Positions 25,905 through 34,255 of a stretch of DNA of 64,000 nt are shown here, one piece after another (the stretch's first letter is position 1; each line of letters starts with the position of its first letter). The notes beneath the pieces were generated by a model. The model ran no database searches and was not told where the DNA came from. It worked only from the letters and a program-made list of their open reading frames with translations. Both the position numbers and the translations under genes were made by a program. The DNA comes from Allorhizobium ampelinum S4 (GTDB lineage Bacteria > Pseudomonadota > Alphaproteobacteria > Rhizobiales > Rhizobiaceae). The stretch is from contig NC_011989.1 in assembly GCF_000016285.1 (NCBI RefSeq), forward strand, positions 2,793,001 through 2,857,000. Reading direction: 5' to 3'.

Positions 25905-27044
25905 ATGCAGCCTTCCGTCTCGATTTTAAAAGAAACGCGCGACGATGACAAACGTGTCATCTTACTTCCCGATGCTGTGCGAATGTTTTCCGACGAGGGA
26001 TTCGACGTATTTGTTGAAAAAAATGCCGGCGTTGGCCTGAATATCTCCGATCGAGAATACGCGGATGCGGGTGCAACAATCACATCAACTGATGAGGCGT
26101 GGGCCGTCTCGCCTTTTATCTTGAAATATAAGTATCCGAGCGTCGACGAGCGGAAATATTTGTGCCGTCCGCTGCACATCGCAGCTCATTTTTATCCGGG
26201 CGAAAACTATGAACTTACGCAGCATCTAAGAGCCAACAGCATCACGGCATACAGCTACGAATATTTTAAGGCCGATGACGGATCTTTCCCTCTCATGACG
26301 CCCGACAGCGAAATCAGCGGCAAGTTGGCTGTCCTGCTGGGCGCACGGCAATTGCTATCTTCTCAAGGCGGTTGCGGAATCCTGTTGGCTTCAATCCCCG
26401 GAATCTCCTCACCCAAAGTTGTAGTCATCGGTCACGGAAACGCGGGTGGAGCTGCGGCAAGAACGGCTGCCGCCCTTGGCAATGAGGTCACTGTATTTGG
26501 GCATCGCGCAGAGAGCCTGAGGCGGTTCCAGTCGACTGTTCCGTCCTCCGTGAAGTGCCTGCTGCTGGACGACGAAACCCTTGCTCGCGAAGTACAGGAT
26601 GCCGACCTGGTCATAGGAGCCATCCTGATCTCAACCTTCGACACGCCGGCTCTAATATCCGAAGAACTGGTCAAACGAATGAAAAAAGGCGCTGTGATCA
26701 TCGACGTCACTTGTGGGTATGGCCCAGGATTCCTACCAACCGCAGATAAGCTTACCCGGCTCGGCGCCCCCGCCTACGAGGTACATGGCGTCTGGCACTT
26801 CAAGGATCCTGTCTTGCCAACACAAGTCCATCGGACATCGGCGATCGGAGCAAGCAATAATCATACCCCTTACCTCATCAATCTCGGGAAATCGATCTTC
26901 GACAGGTCGTTCAAAGATCCGGTCTCGGAGCGGGCAAAATTTACTGATGGCGGAGAAATTGTTCACCCCGACGTGCTCAGCGATTTCGCTTTTATCGAGC
27001 AGCTCGCCGCGCGAAACGTCAGTGAGGAGCGGCGTCATGGATGA
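25905..27044 (+). CDS. alanine dehydrogenase-like enzyme (AlaDH/PNT family)
   Basis: This is 379 residues starting MQPSVSILKETRDDDKRVIL, with GAGG 7 nt before ATG 25905; upstream in-frame ATGs lack a site. Features of alanine dehydrogenase are visible: the Arg of DKRV, Lys of ILKYKYPS, His of LHIAAHFYP, the NAD-binding GHGNAGGAAARTAAALG and the Asp of IIDVTCGYG. The family reductively aminates pyruvate with NADH and ammonia. As first gene of a phosphonate operon it could aminate a phosphonate ketone or aldehyde (phosphonopyruvate or phosphonoacetaldehyde), filling the place of the missing aminotransferase (inference). Its stop overlaps the next start by 8 bp. Sequence drift in the C-terminal third suggests a specialised substrate. 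Confidence 0.82.
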   Translation: MQPSVSILKETRDDDKRVILLPDAVRMFSDEGFDVFVEKNAGVGLNISDREYADAGATITSTDEAWAVSPFILKYKYPSVDERKYLCRPLHIAAHFYPGENYELTQHLRANSITAYSYEYFKADDGSFPLMTPDSEISGKLAVLLGARQLLSSQGGCGILLASIPGISSPKVVVIGHGNAGGAAARTAAALGNEVTVFGHRAESLRRFQSTVPSSVKCLLLDDETLAREVQDADLVIGAILISTFDTPALISEELVKRMKKGAVIIDVTCGYGPGFLPTADKLTRLGAPAYEVHGVWHFKDPVLPTQVHRTSAIGASNNHTPYLINLGKSIFDRSFKDPVSERAKFTDGGEIVHPDVLSDFAFIEQLAARNVSEERRHG

Positions 27045-27669
27045 TTACGTTCAGGTTTCCTACAAGGAACGTGCCTCACTCTACGCAGCAGAATATACCG
27101 ATACGGTTGACTTTGATTTTTTACGCAGCTTCGTCACACCGGCTGTCACGTCGATTCTCGAAATACCCTCGGGGGTTGGTAGAAATGTAATGAACATGGC
27201 AACCACCGGCTGTTCAATCGTCGCCGTTGACAGAGAACCAGAAATGGTGCGGTTCCTGGAGGAGCGCATCAGGAGTTCTCAGCCTAAATCCAATGTGGAG
27301 GCCTTGGTCGGCGATCTGACGACATTGGATCTGGACAAAGTATTTGATCTCATTCTCGTTCCGCGGGAGGCGTTTCAACTGCTCACATCCCAGGACGCGT
27401 CGCGACAGGCGCTTCTCTCCTTAAAAAAGCACCTATCGCAGCGCGGCATCCTCATTATCGACCTATCACCGTTCTCTCACTCGCCTGCCGCCGCTCATGA
27501 CTTGCGACCGGATTACTATAACCCCATGCTACCCGATGGCGTGTGGAATTTCGATTGGGAACGTCAAGCGAATGCGCAGGTGCGCTTTTCGCGGGAGCAT
27601 CGTATCCATCCGAGCAGAACCGCGGGATTTTGCTCGCCGCGCGTGATAATGTGGGTCCATGGAGATTGA
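27037..27669 (+). pseudogene. 5' part of SAM methyltransferase split by IS66
   Basis: ATG 27037 has GAGGAG upstream and overlaps the previous stop. The first 188 codons encode a class I methyltransferase half: LEIPSGVGRNVMNMA (motif I, SAM binding), VAVDREPEMVRFLEERI and DLILVPREAFQLL. From 27,602 the frame continues into IS66 for 22 junk codons to TGA at 27,669. Joining base 27,601 to 30,478 (deleting IS66 plus one 8-bp target copy) continues the frame as FSREHLQRHHKDDDLEIRFRYH, so the original gene is recovered exactly. As it stands the domain lacks its last beta strands and should be inactive. Confidence 0.88.
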
Positions 27670-27892
27670 TGAGGACAAGATCGATGACGCGGTTTTGGCA
27701 CTGCTATGGCTGACGCTGCATAACGAGGGTTGTGCGTGGAAAGGCTTCGACTGGGCAACGACGGATCGACTTCATAAGAAGGGCATGATCGGCGACCCGG
27801 TTAACACGTCAAAGTCGTTGATCCTGACCGATGAAGGCTTGGAGCGTTCGGAGGCGTTGTTCCGAGAGTTGTTCACCCGACCGGCGCTATAG
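27659..27892 (+). CDS. DUF6429 family protein, IS66 passenger
   Basis: This is 77 residues, MEIDEDKIDDAVLALLWLTL, with GFDWATTDRLHKKGMIGDPV and LTDEGLERSEALFRELF, a small winged-helix-like protein commonly carried by IS66-family elements. It is encoded opposite to the transposase genes and overlaps the tnpC 3' end by 20 bp. Its role in transposition is not known to me. Confidence 0.8.
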   Translation: MEIDEDKIDDAVLALLWLTLHNEGCAWKGFDWATTDRLHKKGMIGDPVNTSKSLILTDEGLERSEALFRELFTRPAL

Positions 27893-29531
27893 CTATCCCT
27901 TTGCGCAACTTCCATTGCCAAGGCAGCAGTTCGTGCAGGCGGGTGACGGGGAGATCGGCGATGCGGGTGAACACATCGGCAAGCCATGCCTTTGGGTCGA
28001 CATCATTAAGACGGCAGGTTGTGATGAGTGTGAGCATGACGGCAGTGCGCTCGGCCCCACGCTGGGACCCGGCGAAGGTCCAGTTGCGGCGTCCCAATGC
28101 AATACCTCTTAAAGCGCGCTCGGCGGCATTATTTGTGAGGCAAATTCGGCCGTCTTCCAGGAATAGCGCAAAGCCGTCCCAGCGCTTGAGCATATAGTCC
28201 ATGGCTTTGACGAGGTCGGATGATCTGCTGAGCGTGGCGCGCTCGCGTTGCAGCCACGCATGCATGTCGTCGAACAGCGGCCTGCTTTTGTGCTGTCGCA
28301 CCGCCAATCGCTCTTCAGCGCTCAGCCCATTGATCTGCCGCTCGATGTCAAACAGCGCGTCGAAGCGTTTGACGGCCTCAAGCGCGATCGGGGAGATCGG
28401 CCTGCCATTGCGCTTGCTGTCGCGCGCACTTTTTTCGAGATCGGCCAACTCAAAGAATTTTCGTCGTGCATGCGCATGGCAAAAAGCAAACGTGATCGGC
28501 ACGTCTTTCTGTGCGGCAATCGATATCGGCTCGAACCCGTTGTAACAATCCGTCTGCAGAATGCCGCCATATCTGGCCAGATGTCTTTGCGGATGCTCGC
28601 CTCGGCGGTTGCTCGAGGCGTAATAAACCGCAGCCGGGGGTGCATCCCCCTTGAAGGGCAGATCATCACGCACATAGGTCCAAATGCGCCCAGTTGTGCA
28701 TTTGCTTTTGCCCCAGATGGGAATGGTGGTGTCGTCACCGTGGAGGCGCTCAGCCGCAAAGACCTGGGCCTCGATGAGATCGAACAGTGGCATGAGAGCC
28801 GATGTTCCAAGCCCGACCTGATCGCCAAGCGTTGAGGTCGACAGATCGATCCCCTCGCATTTGAACCGGGTACTCTGCCGATTGAGCGGGCTATGCATGC
28901 CGAACTTGTCGAACAGGATCGTCGCCAGCAGTTGGGGTCCTATGAAGCCACGCGGGGTGGCATGGAAAGGGGCTGGCGACTGGCTGATGGCCTCACAGTC
29001 ACGGCAGGTGAACTTCTCGCGCACCGTCTCGATGACCTTGAAGCGGCGCGGAATTTCTTCCAGCGTCTCGGTAACGTCCTCACCCAGTTTCGACAGGCGC
29101 GACCCGCCGCAACACGCGCAGGTGCTCGGAGGGGCAATGACCACGCGCTCGCGCTCGACATCGTCCGGCCAAGGCTTGCGAACTGGACGCTTGCGCACAA
29201 ACGGACGCACGTTTGCCGTTTTGGCCGCCGCTGCCTGCGCTGCAACTTCATCTTCGCTCGCTGCCGTCACCAGCTCTTCGAGCTGCAATTCCAACTGATC
29301 AATCAGCCGCGCTGAGCGTTCACTGCTCTGGCCGTGTAGTTCGCGCTTGAGCTTGTCGATCCGCAATTCAAGACTGGCGATCCGCGCATCGCGATCAGAT
29401 AGCATGGCTTGCGCATTGGCAGCCTCCGCGACTGCAATGTTCCGCTCGTTGACGACGACATCGTGATTGGCCAGTAGCGCCAAATAGGCGCTGGCAAGGT
29501 CTTCGGGAAGAGCGTCAGGTTTCAAAGCCAT
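27873..29531 (-). CDS. tnpC: IS66 transposase TnpC
   Basis: This 552-residue transposase has an N-terminal coiled coil (IASLELRIDKLKRELHGQSSE), a zinc-finger-like CACCGGSRLSKLGEDVTE, and the DDE domain with ERLHGDDTTIPIW, LQTDCYNGFEP, FCHAHARRKF and LTNNAAERALRGIALGRRNW (the catalytic Glu). The frame is complete. It would cut and join the IS ends with TnpA/TnpB help. Confidence 0.95.
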   Translation of the reverse strand: MALKPDALPEDLASAYLALLANHDVVVNERNIAVAEAANAQAMLSDRDARIASLELRIDKLKRELHGQSSERSARLIDQLELQLEELVTAASEDEVAAQAAAAKTANVRPFVRKRPVRKPWPDDVERERVVIAPPSTCACCGGSRLSKLGEDVTETLEEIPRRFKVIETVREKFTCRDCEAISQSPAPFHATPRGFIGPQLLATILFDKFGMHSPLNRQSTRFKCEGIDLSTSTLGDQVGLGTSALMPLFDLIEAQVFAAERLHGDDTTIPIWGKSKCTTGRIWTYVRDDLPFKGDAPPAAVYYASSNRRGEHPQRHLARYGGILQTDCYNGFEPISIAAQKDVPITFAFCHAHARRKFFELADLEKSARDSKRNGRPISPIALEAVKRFDALFDIERQINGLSAEERLAVRQHKSRPLFDDMHAWLQRERATLSRSSDLVKAMDYMLKRWDGFALFLEDGRICLTNNAAERALRGIALGRRNWTFAGSQRGAERTAVMLTLITTCRLNDVDPKAWLADVFTRIADLPVTRLHELLPWQWKLRKGIAIAPVG

Positions 29532-29576
29532 GACACTATTCGATCAGATTTTCCCTGCATTTTCAATTGAATATTG

Positions 29577-29930
29577 CTATCCAACCTTTGTTGGACGCCA
29601 TGTTTGTTGCGGATTTCGCCAGTCAATCCCAGACAGCAGATAAGACAGTTGCGCAGGCGAGATCGCCACCGCGCCACCGTCCGCAGAAGGCCAGATGAAC
29701 TTGCCCCGCTCAAGCCTTTTTGTGAACAGGCAACTGCCCTGGCCATCATGCCAGATCAACTTGATCAGGTCGCCGCGCCGACCCCTGAAGCAAAACAAAT
29801 GTCCACTGAGCGGTTCATGCTTCAGCACCTCCTGCACCCGAAGCGCTAACGATGGAAATCCACACCGCATGTCCGTATAACCTGTCGCTATCCAGACACG
29901 CACATCCTGGCCAGACGGAAGCGCGATCAT
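29577..29930 (-). CDS. tnpB: IS66 accessory protein TnpB
   Basis: This 117-residue protein is characteristic of IS66 Orf2: VRVWIATGYTDMRCGFPSLA, GHLFCFRGRRGDLIKLIWHD, CLFTKRLERGKFIWP and ISPAQLSYLLSGIDWR. It overlaps tnpA by 4 bp (ATGA) and precedes tnpC by 45 bp. Required for IS66 transposition by an unknown mechanism; intact. Confidence 0.95.
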   Translation of the reverse strand: MIALPSGQDVRVWIATGYTDMRCGFPSLALRVQEVLKHEPLSGHLFCFRGRRGDLIKLIWHDGQGSCLFTKRLERGKFIWPSADGGAVAISPAQLSYLLSGIDWRNPQQTWRPTKVG

Positions 29931-30415
29931 TGTTGCCGCCGCAAAACATCAAGCACGCGCTCCAGCGTGTCGGAGGCAAAATCATTGCAAACCCGAACCC
30001 GGTGCAGCGGTCCAACCTGAATTTCGATCGCTCCCGAAATCGAAGATGTCACTGACCCACGCTCAGGGCAAGACAGAGCTTCCGCCTGTTCTTGGCCTGC
30101 ATGTTCCTGGACCGACGCTTGCTCACCATCAGCTGCTGCCCAAATCTGCACGGGCAGAAATTCCGGTGACGTTGCAACCTCCTGAGATGAGAGCCGCGAA
30201 ACCTTCAGAGCCTTGCGCCACTGATAAATCTGAGATGGGTCCAGATCGTATCCCCGCGCCACCGATGCCACCGTCGCGCCAGCCTCAAGCGTTGCCAGAA
30301 CAATCTCTTCTTTTAACGCCGCAGGCCAGTGTCGGGTGCCTGCCGCCTTACGCGGTAAATCGATCCTGTGAGAACTCACGTGACGCTCCTTGTCTCTCGC
30401 TGTTAATCGCGACAA
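29927..30415 (-). CDS. tnpA: IS66 accessory protein TnpA
   Basis: This is up to 162 residues with a helix-turn-helix (WPAALKEEIVLATLEAGATV, ARGYDLDPSQIYQWRKAL) and a C-terminal segment (VRVCNDFASDTLERVLDVL) typical of IS66 Orf1. The start is uncertain, since an in-frame GTG (VSSHRIDLPRKAAG) is equally plausible. It is the first gene of the transposition operon. Confidence 0.9.
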   Translation of the reverse strand: MSRLTARDKERHVSSHRIDLPRKAAGTRHWPAALKEEIVLATLEAGATVASVARGYDLDPSQIYQWRKALKVSRLSSQEVATSPEFLPVQIWAAADGEQASVQEHAGQEQAEALSCPERGSVTSSISGAIEIQVGPLHRVRVCNDFASDTLERVLDVLRRQQ

Positions 30416-30469
30416 ACAGAATCTTCACCTTCACTCATAACCACAAGACGGCCTTCCTCGGATACGTAC

Positions 30470-31499
30470 GGAGCATCTGCAGCGCCATCATAAGGATGAC
30501 GATCTTGAAATTCGCTTTCGGTACCACATAACCGGAGAAAGCGGACAATCGTACCTCACAGAAACGTCGACTTCATTCACCATCTACACGCAGGAAAGCT
30601 TCAACGGTTTGGCAGCATCGTGCGGCTTCAGCATTTCCGCCTGTTATGGTGACTACCACTTCAAACCATTCGAAACTGGAGATCCTCGAATGATCTTCTG
30701 TCTCACGCTGCCTGATGAGCATCAGCCAGGCTCATCACTGAAGCTTTCACGCGGCTTTTCGAATGAAGTGGATGCGTACAGGATAACGGATTTCGCGAAT
30801 GTGGAAGTCCGCCCAGATATTCTCTCTTATTTCCAAGGCTACATGGACTCATATTTCAGCGGTCCCTTCGTTGAGGCGCAAGGAGCCGAGCATATTCTTA
30901 CCGCCATGCACCGCTTCGGCGGACCAGGCGATGCCTTGGATCTAGGCGCAGGGACATCGACGCTATTTTGGTACACTCCAGTTGTCGATCTGAACTCGAT
31001 CACATGCGCGGACATTGCGCCTGAGCCCCTTCTTATTCTCAAACACTTTATCGAGGGATCTAGTTTACCCGAATGTTATCAATGGTCTGTTGGGCACTTC
31101 AATCTAGAAAGCAACCATATCCGAAAGATTCGCTCAGCAGTGAGAGATTATATCGTCTTCGACACTCTTACACGCTGGCCTACGATGTTGGATTCCTACG
31201 GCTTCGATTTGATAACGGCTTTTGGCAACATCGCGATCAGTAGCAGTAGCAGCCAGTACCGGTCCGTTTTCGCGGAAATAGCACGCCATCTCCGGCCGGG
31301 CGGCCGAACAATCGGCGCGGATTGGATACGGCGCCCCGAATTCATGAACGCTAGCGGTCATAACAATTCCTATCTCGATCTGTCCTTGGTTCGGTCGTCG
31401 ATCGAAGGTGCGGGTCTACGGCTTCTCGAATGCGAACAAATCAGTATCGAAGGAGACCAGTTCTACGAAGGTATAATCTACTGGGCCGCCGCCCGGTAA
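30470..31499 (+). pseudogene. 3' part of split gene: methyltransferase end plus second methyltransferase domain
   Basis: The part before about 30,720 finishes the first methyltransferase (KDDDLEIRFRYHITGESGQS, YGDYHFKPFETGDPRMIFCL). Without a stop the frame runs on into a second class I domain: ALDLGAGTSTLFWYTP (motif I), DLITAFGNIAIS and LRPGGRTIGADWIRR. The undisturbed gene would thus encode one protein of about 528 residues with two methyltransferase folds. Possible internal starts are TTG 30609 or ATG 30690 (GGAG 8 nt upstream), so the second domain may still be made alone. The gene ends 32 bp before speD. Confidence 0.75.
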
Positions 31500-31531
31500 A
31501 CGTATTGTGAAAAGATAGGCTGGAGAGACCA

Positions 31532-31990
31532 ATGGATCATTTAAATATTCCAGGGGAATACGGCTCCTACGTGGAGATCGACGGTCAAAGCTGTCTCGGG
31601 TCGCACTACATTGGTGAGATCTTCGGGGCGGTAGGAATGGACGACCCCCATTTTGTCGAAGCAACTTTGCGCAAATGCGCCCTTTCCGCTGGCGCGACGA
31701 TCCTTCAGTCAAATATGCATCATTTTCCGTCTGGAGGCGTCACCGGAATCGTTATTCTTTCGGAGTCTCACATCAGCATCCATAGCTGGCCAGAGCACGA
31801 CTACGCCGCGATCGATATTTTCATGTGCGGGAGAGCCAACATATCGGAAGCAGTCCGGGTCCTTGAAACCGACTTCATGCCCAAGCGGCTGATCGGAACA
31901 ACGCTTCTACGCGGCCATGATGACCACGGGGCGCAGGCTGCCGTTTCGCTTTCCCAACAGCTACCTGCAATGGCCTTAAACAGAATTTGA
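31532..31990 (+). CDS. speD: S-adenosylmethionine decarboxylase proenzyme
   Basis: This 152-residue class 1 bacterial AdoMet decarboxylase cleaves itself at a Ser to make the pyruvoyl cofactor. All key residues are present with canonical spacing: Ser79 in LSESH, His84 in ISIHSWPE and Cys99 in DIFMCG. The product, decarboxylated AdoMet, is the usual aminopropyl donor for spermidine. No spermidine synthase is beside it; instead it sits between methyltransferase-fold and dioxygenase genes of a phosphonate operon. GGAGAG precedes ATG 31532. SpeD homologues can also evolve into arginine or ornithine decarboxylases, so the substrate is not certain despite intact residues. Confidence 0.9.
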   Translation: MDHLNIPGEYGSYVEIDGQSCLGSHYIGEIFGAVGMDDPHFVEATLRKCALSAGATILQSNMHHFPSGGVTGIVILSESHISIHSWPEHDYAAIDIFMCGRANISEAVRVLETDFMPKRLIGTTLLRGHDDHGAQAAVSLSQQLPAMALNRI

Positions 31991-32053
31991 TCCCCACGGC
32001 GTGACCTCCGGGAGGGGGTCGCATGTGCCAACAAGCTTGAAAAGGGCAGTGCC

Positions 32054-33250
32054 ATGATTGAGAAACATGATGATTATCTCAGCGTTGACGCCGGTAATGG
32101 CATTACACGGCGGTATCACTGGATTTGGCTTCGTGACAAATGTCCGTGCAGCCAGTGCTTTAACAAGAATAGCCGCCAGAAATATTTCGACAGCAGCACA
32201 ATTCCTATCGACATTCGTCCCGTCGAGATCGGAGAAGCTGGCAGTACCCTCAGGATAATATGGATGGGAGGACACAAAAGCGAGTACGATTTATCGTGGC
32301 TCGCACGGCAAGATTACTCTCATCAAGTCCCACCAAGGCCTGAAGGAGCAAAGCCGGCATACGAACTCTGGGGTGGGATGGAGCTTCCTGCGGAGGCCCG
32401 CTTTAGCAGTTTGCAGGCGCAACATGAAGATGAGACCCTGCGGGCAGCCTTGGATGCACTTCTCCGTTTCGGAGTGGTCACCTTTAAGGGAGATCCGATT
32501 CGAAAGGTCTCCTTCGAAACCTTTACTGATCGTGTTGCGGGCTTTCTCGACCGGACATATTTCGGTGAATTCTTCGATCTGAATGTGAAACCGGAAGCGA
32601 CAACAGATAGCGTGGCGTTCAGCACAAGAGAGCTGCCGCTGCATACGGATATTCCCTATTACTCCCCACCACCAGATTTCCAGTTCCTTTATGGACTCGA
32701 TGTAAGCCCGGAGTGTGCAAGGCGCGGGATAGGAAGCACACGTTTCGTCGACGGCCTTGCCGCCGCCATCGGTCTTCGGTCGGAAGAACCGGAGGCATTT
32801 GCAGCTCTTACACGGATCGCCGTTATTAATCGGGCTGAATATCCCCAGGCGAGCAAGATTTACGAGAATATCGCGCCGATCATAAAGCTTGCAAAAGACG
32901 GTTCCATTGAGCGGCTTTTGAACAACCCATCGAAGATGTTCTTCGACAACGTCGAGTTCGACGACATGTTGCCTCTCTACAGGGCTTACAAAATCTTCAA
33001 GGAACGACTGGTCAGCGCTTCTCCGGCGTACTCACATAACTGGTCCGACGGGGACCTCGTAATCTGGGACAATCGCCGCATCCTGCATGGTCGCGGAGAG
33101 TTTGGTAGTCAAGGTGTCAAGCGTATCTTAAGAGGCGGCTACATAAGCGAGACCGAACTGCTCGCTCGCCGTCGTTTCCTGCGCGGCAACGGTCCCGCTC
33201 ATTACTTTGCATCCGAGACAAGCCGTCCTCCCGCCTTAGCTGAGATGTGA
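32054..33250 (+). CDS. Fe(II)/2-oxoglutarate dioxygenase, gamma-butyrobetaine hydroxylase-like
   Basis: This 398-residue protein has an N-terminal DUF971-type zinc domain (HWIWLRDKCPCSQCF) fused to a TauD/TfdA catalytic domain: LPLHTDIPYYSPPPDFQFLY (His-x-Asp iron ligands), DLVIWDNRRILHGRGEF (third His) and the 2-oxoglutarate-binding Arg in KRILRGGYI. This is the layout of gamma-butyrobetaine and trimethyllysine hydroxylases and of TmpA, which hydroxylates 2-(trimethylamino)ethylphosphonate. In a phosphonate operon with methyltransferases, hydroxylation of an N-methylated aminophosphonate is the natural guess (inference). ATG 32054 follows GGGCAGTGCC; the gene ends 11 bp before the PEP mutase start. 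Confidence 0.87.
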   Translation: MIEKHDDYLSVDAGNGITRRYHWIWLRDKCPCSQCFNKNSRQKYFDSSTIPIDIRPVEIGEAGSTLRIIWMGGHKSEYDLSWLARQDYSHQVPPRPEGAKPAYELWGGMELPAEARFSSLQAQHEDETLRAALDALLRFGVVTFKGDPIRKVSFETFTDRVAGFLDRTYFGEFFDLNVKPEATTDSVAFSTRELPLHTDIPYYSPPPDFQFLYGLDVSPECARRGIGSTRFVDGLAAAIGLRSEEPEAFAALTRIAVINRAEYPQASKIYENIAPIIKLAKDGSIERLLNNPSKMFFDNVEFDDMLPLYRAYKIFKERLVSASPAYSHNWSDGDLVIWDNRRILHGRGEFGSQGVKRILRGGYISETELLARRRFLRGNGPAHYFASETSRPPALAEM

Positions 33251-33261
33251 GGTAAAGCCAT

Positions 33262-34248
33262 ATGAACATCGCAACAAACTCCCTTTACGTCGACAACCTT
33301 ACACGCGGTACTGCGCTCCGGGGCCTTATCCATCGCTCTGAATTGACCTTTCTGATGGAAGCCCACAGCGGCTTGTCCGCGAAGATCGTTGAGGAAGCGG
33401 GATTCGACGGTATCTGGGCATCCGGGTTATCGATCTCAGCAATGTTGGGCCTGAGAGACAATAATGAGGCGTCGTGGACACAAGTCCTCGACGTCTTGGA
33501 GTACATGGCCGATTCCGCGTCTATTCCAATCCTTGTTGACGGCGATACCGGATATGGGAATTTCAACAATGCTCGGCGCTTCGTACGAAAACTGTGCGAC
33601 AGAGGGCTGGCTGGCGTGTGCTTCGAGGACAAGTTGTTTCCAAAGACAAATTCGTTCATCGGAGAGGCACAACCTCTCGCCGAAATTGGCGAATTCTCCG
33701 GTCGAATTAAAGCGGCGCTCGATGCTCGAAACGACGACGGATTTTGTGTCATAGCCAGGGTTGAAGCCCTGATCGCCGGTCATGGCATGATGGAGGCGAT
33801 GCGCCGTGCCGAAGCGTACCACCAAGCCGGCGCCGACGCGATTTTGATTCACTCGAAAAAAGATGACGCCGGCGAAATCGTCGAGTTCTCCAGGCTTTGG
33901 GCTAATCGGTGCCCGCTTGTGATCGTGCCCACCAAATATTATCGCACGCCGACCCAGACGTTCAAGGACGCCGGCATTTCCACTGTGATCTGGGCGAACC
34001 ATTTGATCCGTTCATCTATCACGGCCATGGCAGACACAGCTAGAAAAATCCAGGCCGAGCAGTGCCTTGTCAATGTTGAAGGCGGTATTGCAACCGTCGA
34101 TGAGATTTTCCGTCTAACCAAACAAGATGAGCTTTCAGCAGCCGAAAGCAAGTACCTGCCGCCAATGACGGGACTTGTGCCATGCATAGGTTGCTCCGGC
34201 CAATTAACTGGGCAGGAAATGCCATGCTCATCAAATTGCAAGCTTTAG
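33262..34248 (+). CDS. pepM: phosphoenolpyruvate mutase
   Basis: This is a 328-residue isocitrate-lyase-superfamily enzyme. The diagnostic PEP mutase motif EDK-x5-NS is present exactly ([10 protein letters not shown], residues 122-131), together with [18 protein letters not shown] and [14 protein letters not shown] (Mg2+-binding region). It converts PEP to phosphonopyruvate, making the C-P bond; this is the entry step of nearly all phosphonate biosynthesis and defines the cluster. ATG 33262 follows GAGG. The C-terminus has three Cys ([17 protein letters not shown]) that I do not know from the core family. The gene ends 7 bp before the decarboxylase. Confidence 0.95.
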   Translation: MNIATNSLYVDNLTRGTALRGLIHRSELTFLMEAHSGLSAKIVEEAGFDGIWASGLSISAMLGLRDNNEASWTQVLDVLEYMADSASIPILVDGDTGYGNFNNARRFVRKLCDRGLAGVCFEDKLFPKTNSFIGEAQPLAEIGEFSGRIKAALDARNDDGFCVIARVEALIAGHGMMEAMRRAEAYHQAGADAILIHSKKDDAGEIVEFSRLWANRCPLVIVPTKYYRTPTQTFKDAGISTVIWANHLIRSSITAMADTARKIQAEQCLVNVEGGIATVDEIFRLTKQDELSAAESKYLPPMTGLVPCIGCSGQLTGQEMPCSSNCKL

Positions 34249-34255
34249 GTGAAAC

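Larger units (their letters stand above)
27602..30469 (-). mobile_element. IS66-family insertion sequence, complete, with 8-bp target duplication
   Basis: This is 2,868 bp carrying tnpA, tnpB and tnpC on the minus strand and a DUF6429 gene on plus. Imperfect terminal repeats GTATCCATCCGAG / GTACGTATCCGAG match. The 8-bp target duplication GGAGCATC is perfect at 27,594-27,601 and 30,470-30,477. Intact genes and an unmutated duplication indicate a recent insertion into the methyltransferase gene. Confidence 0.93.

Noticed and set aside
25905..27044. Proton-translocating transhydrogenase alpha subunit
   Set aside because: The protein has no membrane segments or partner subunits, and alanine dehydrogenase active-site residues are present.
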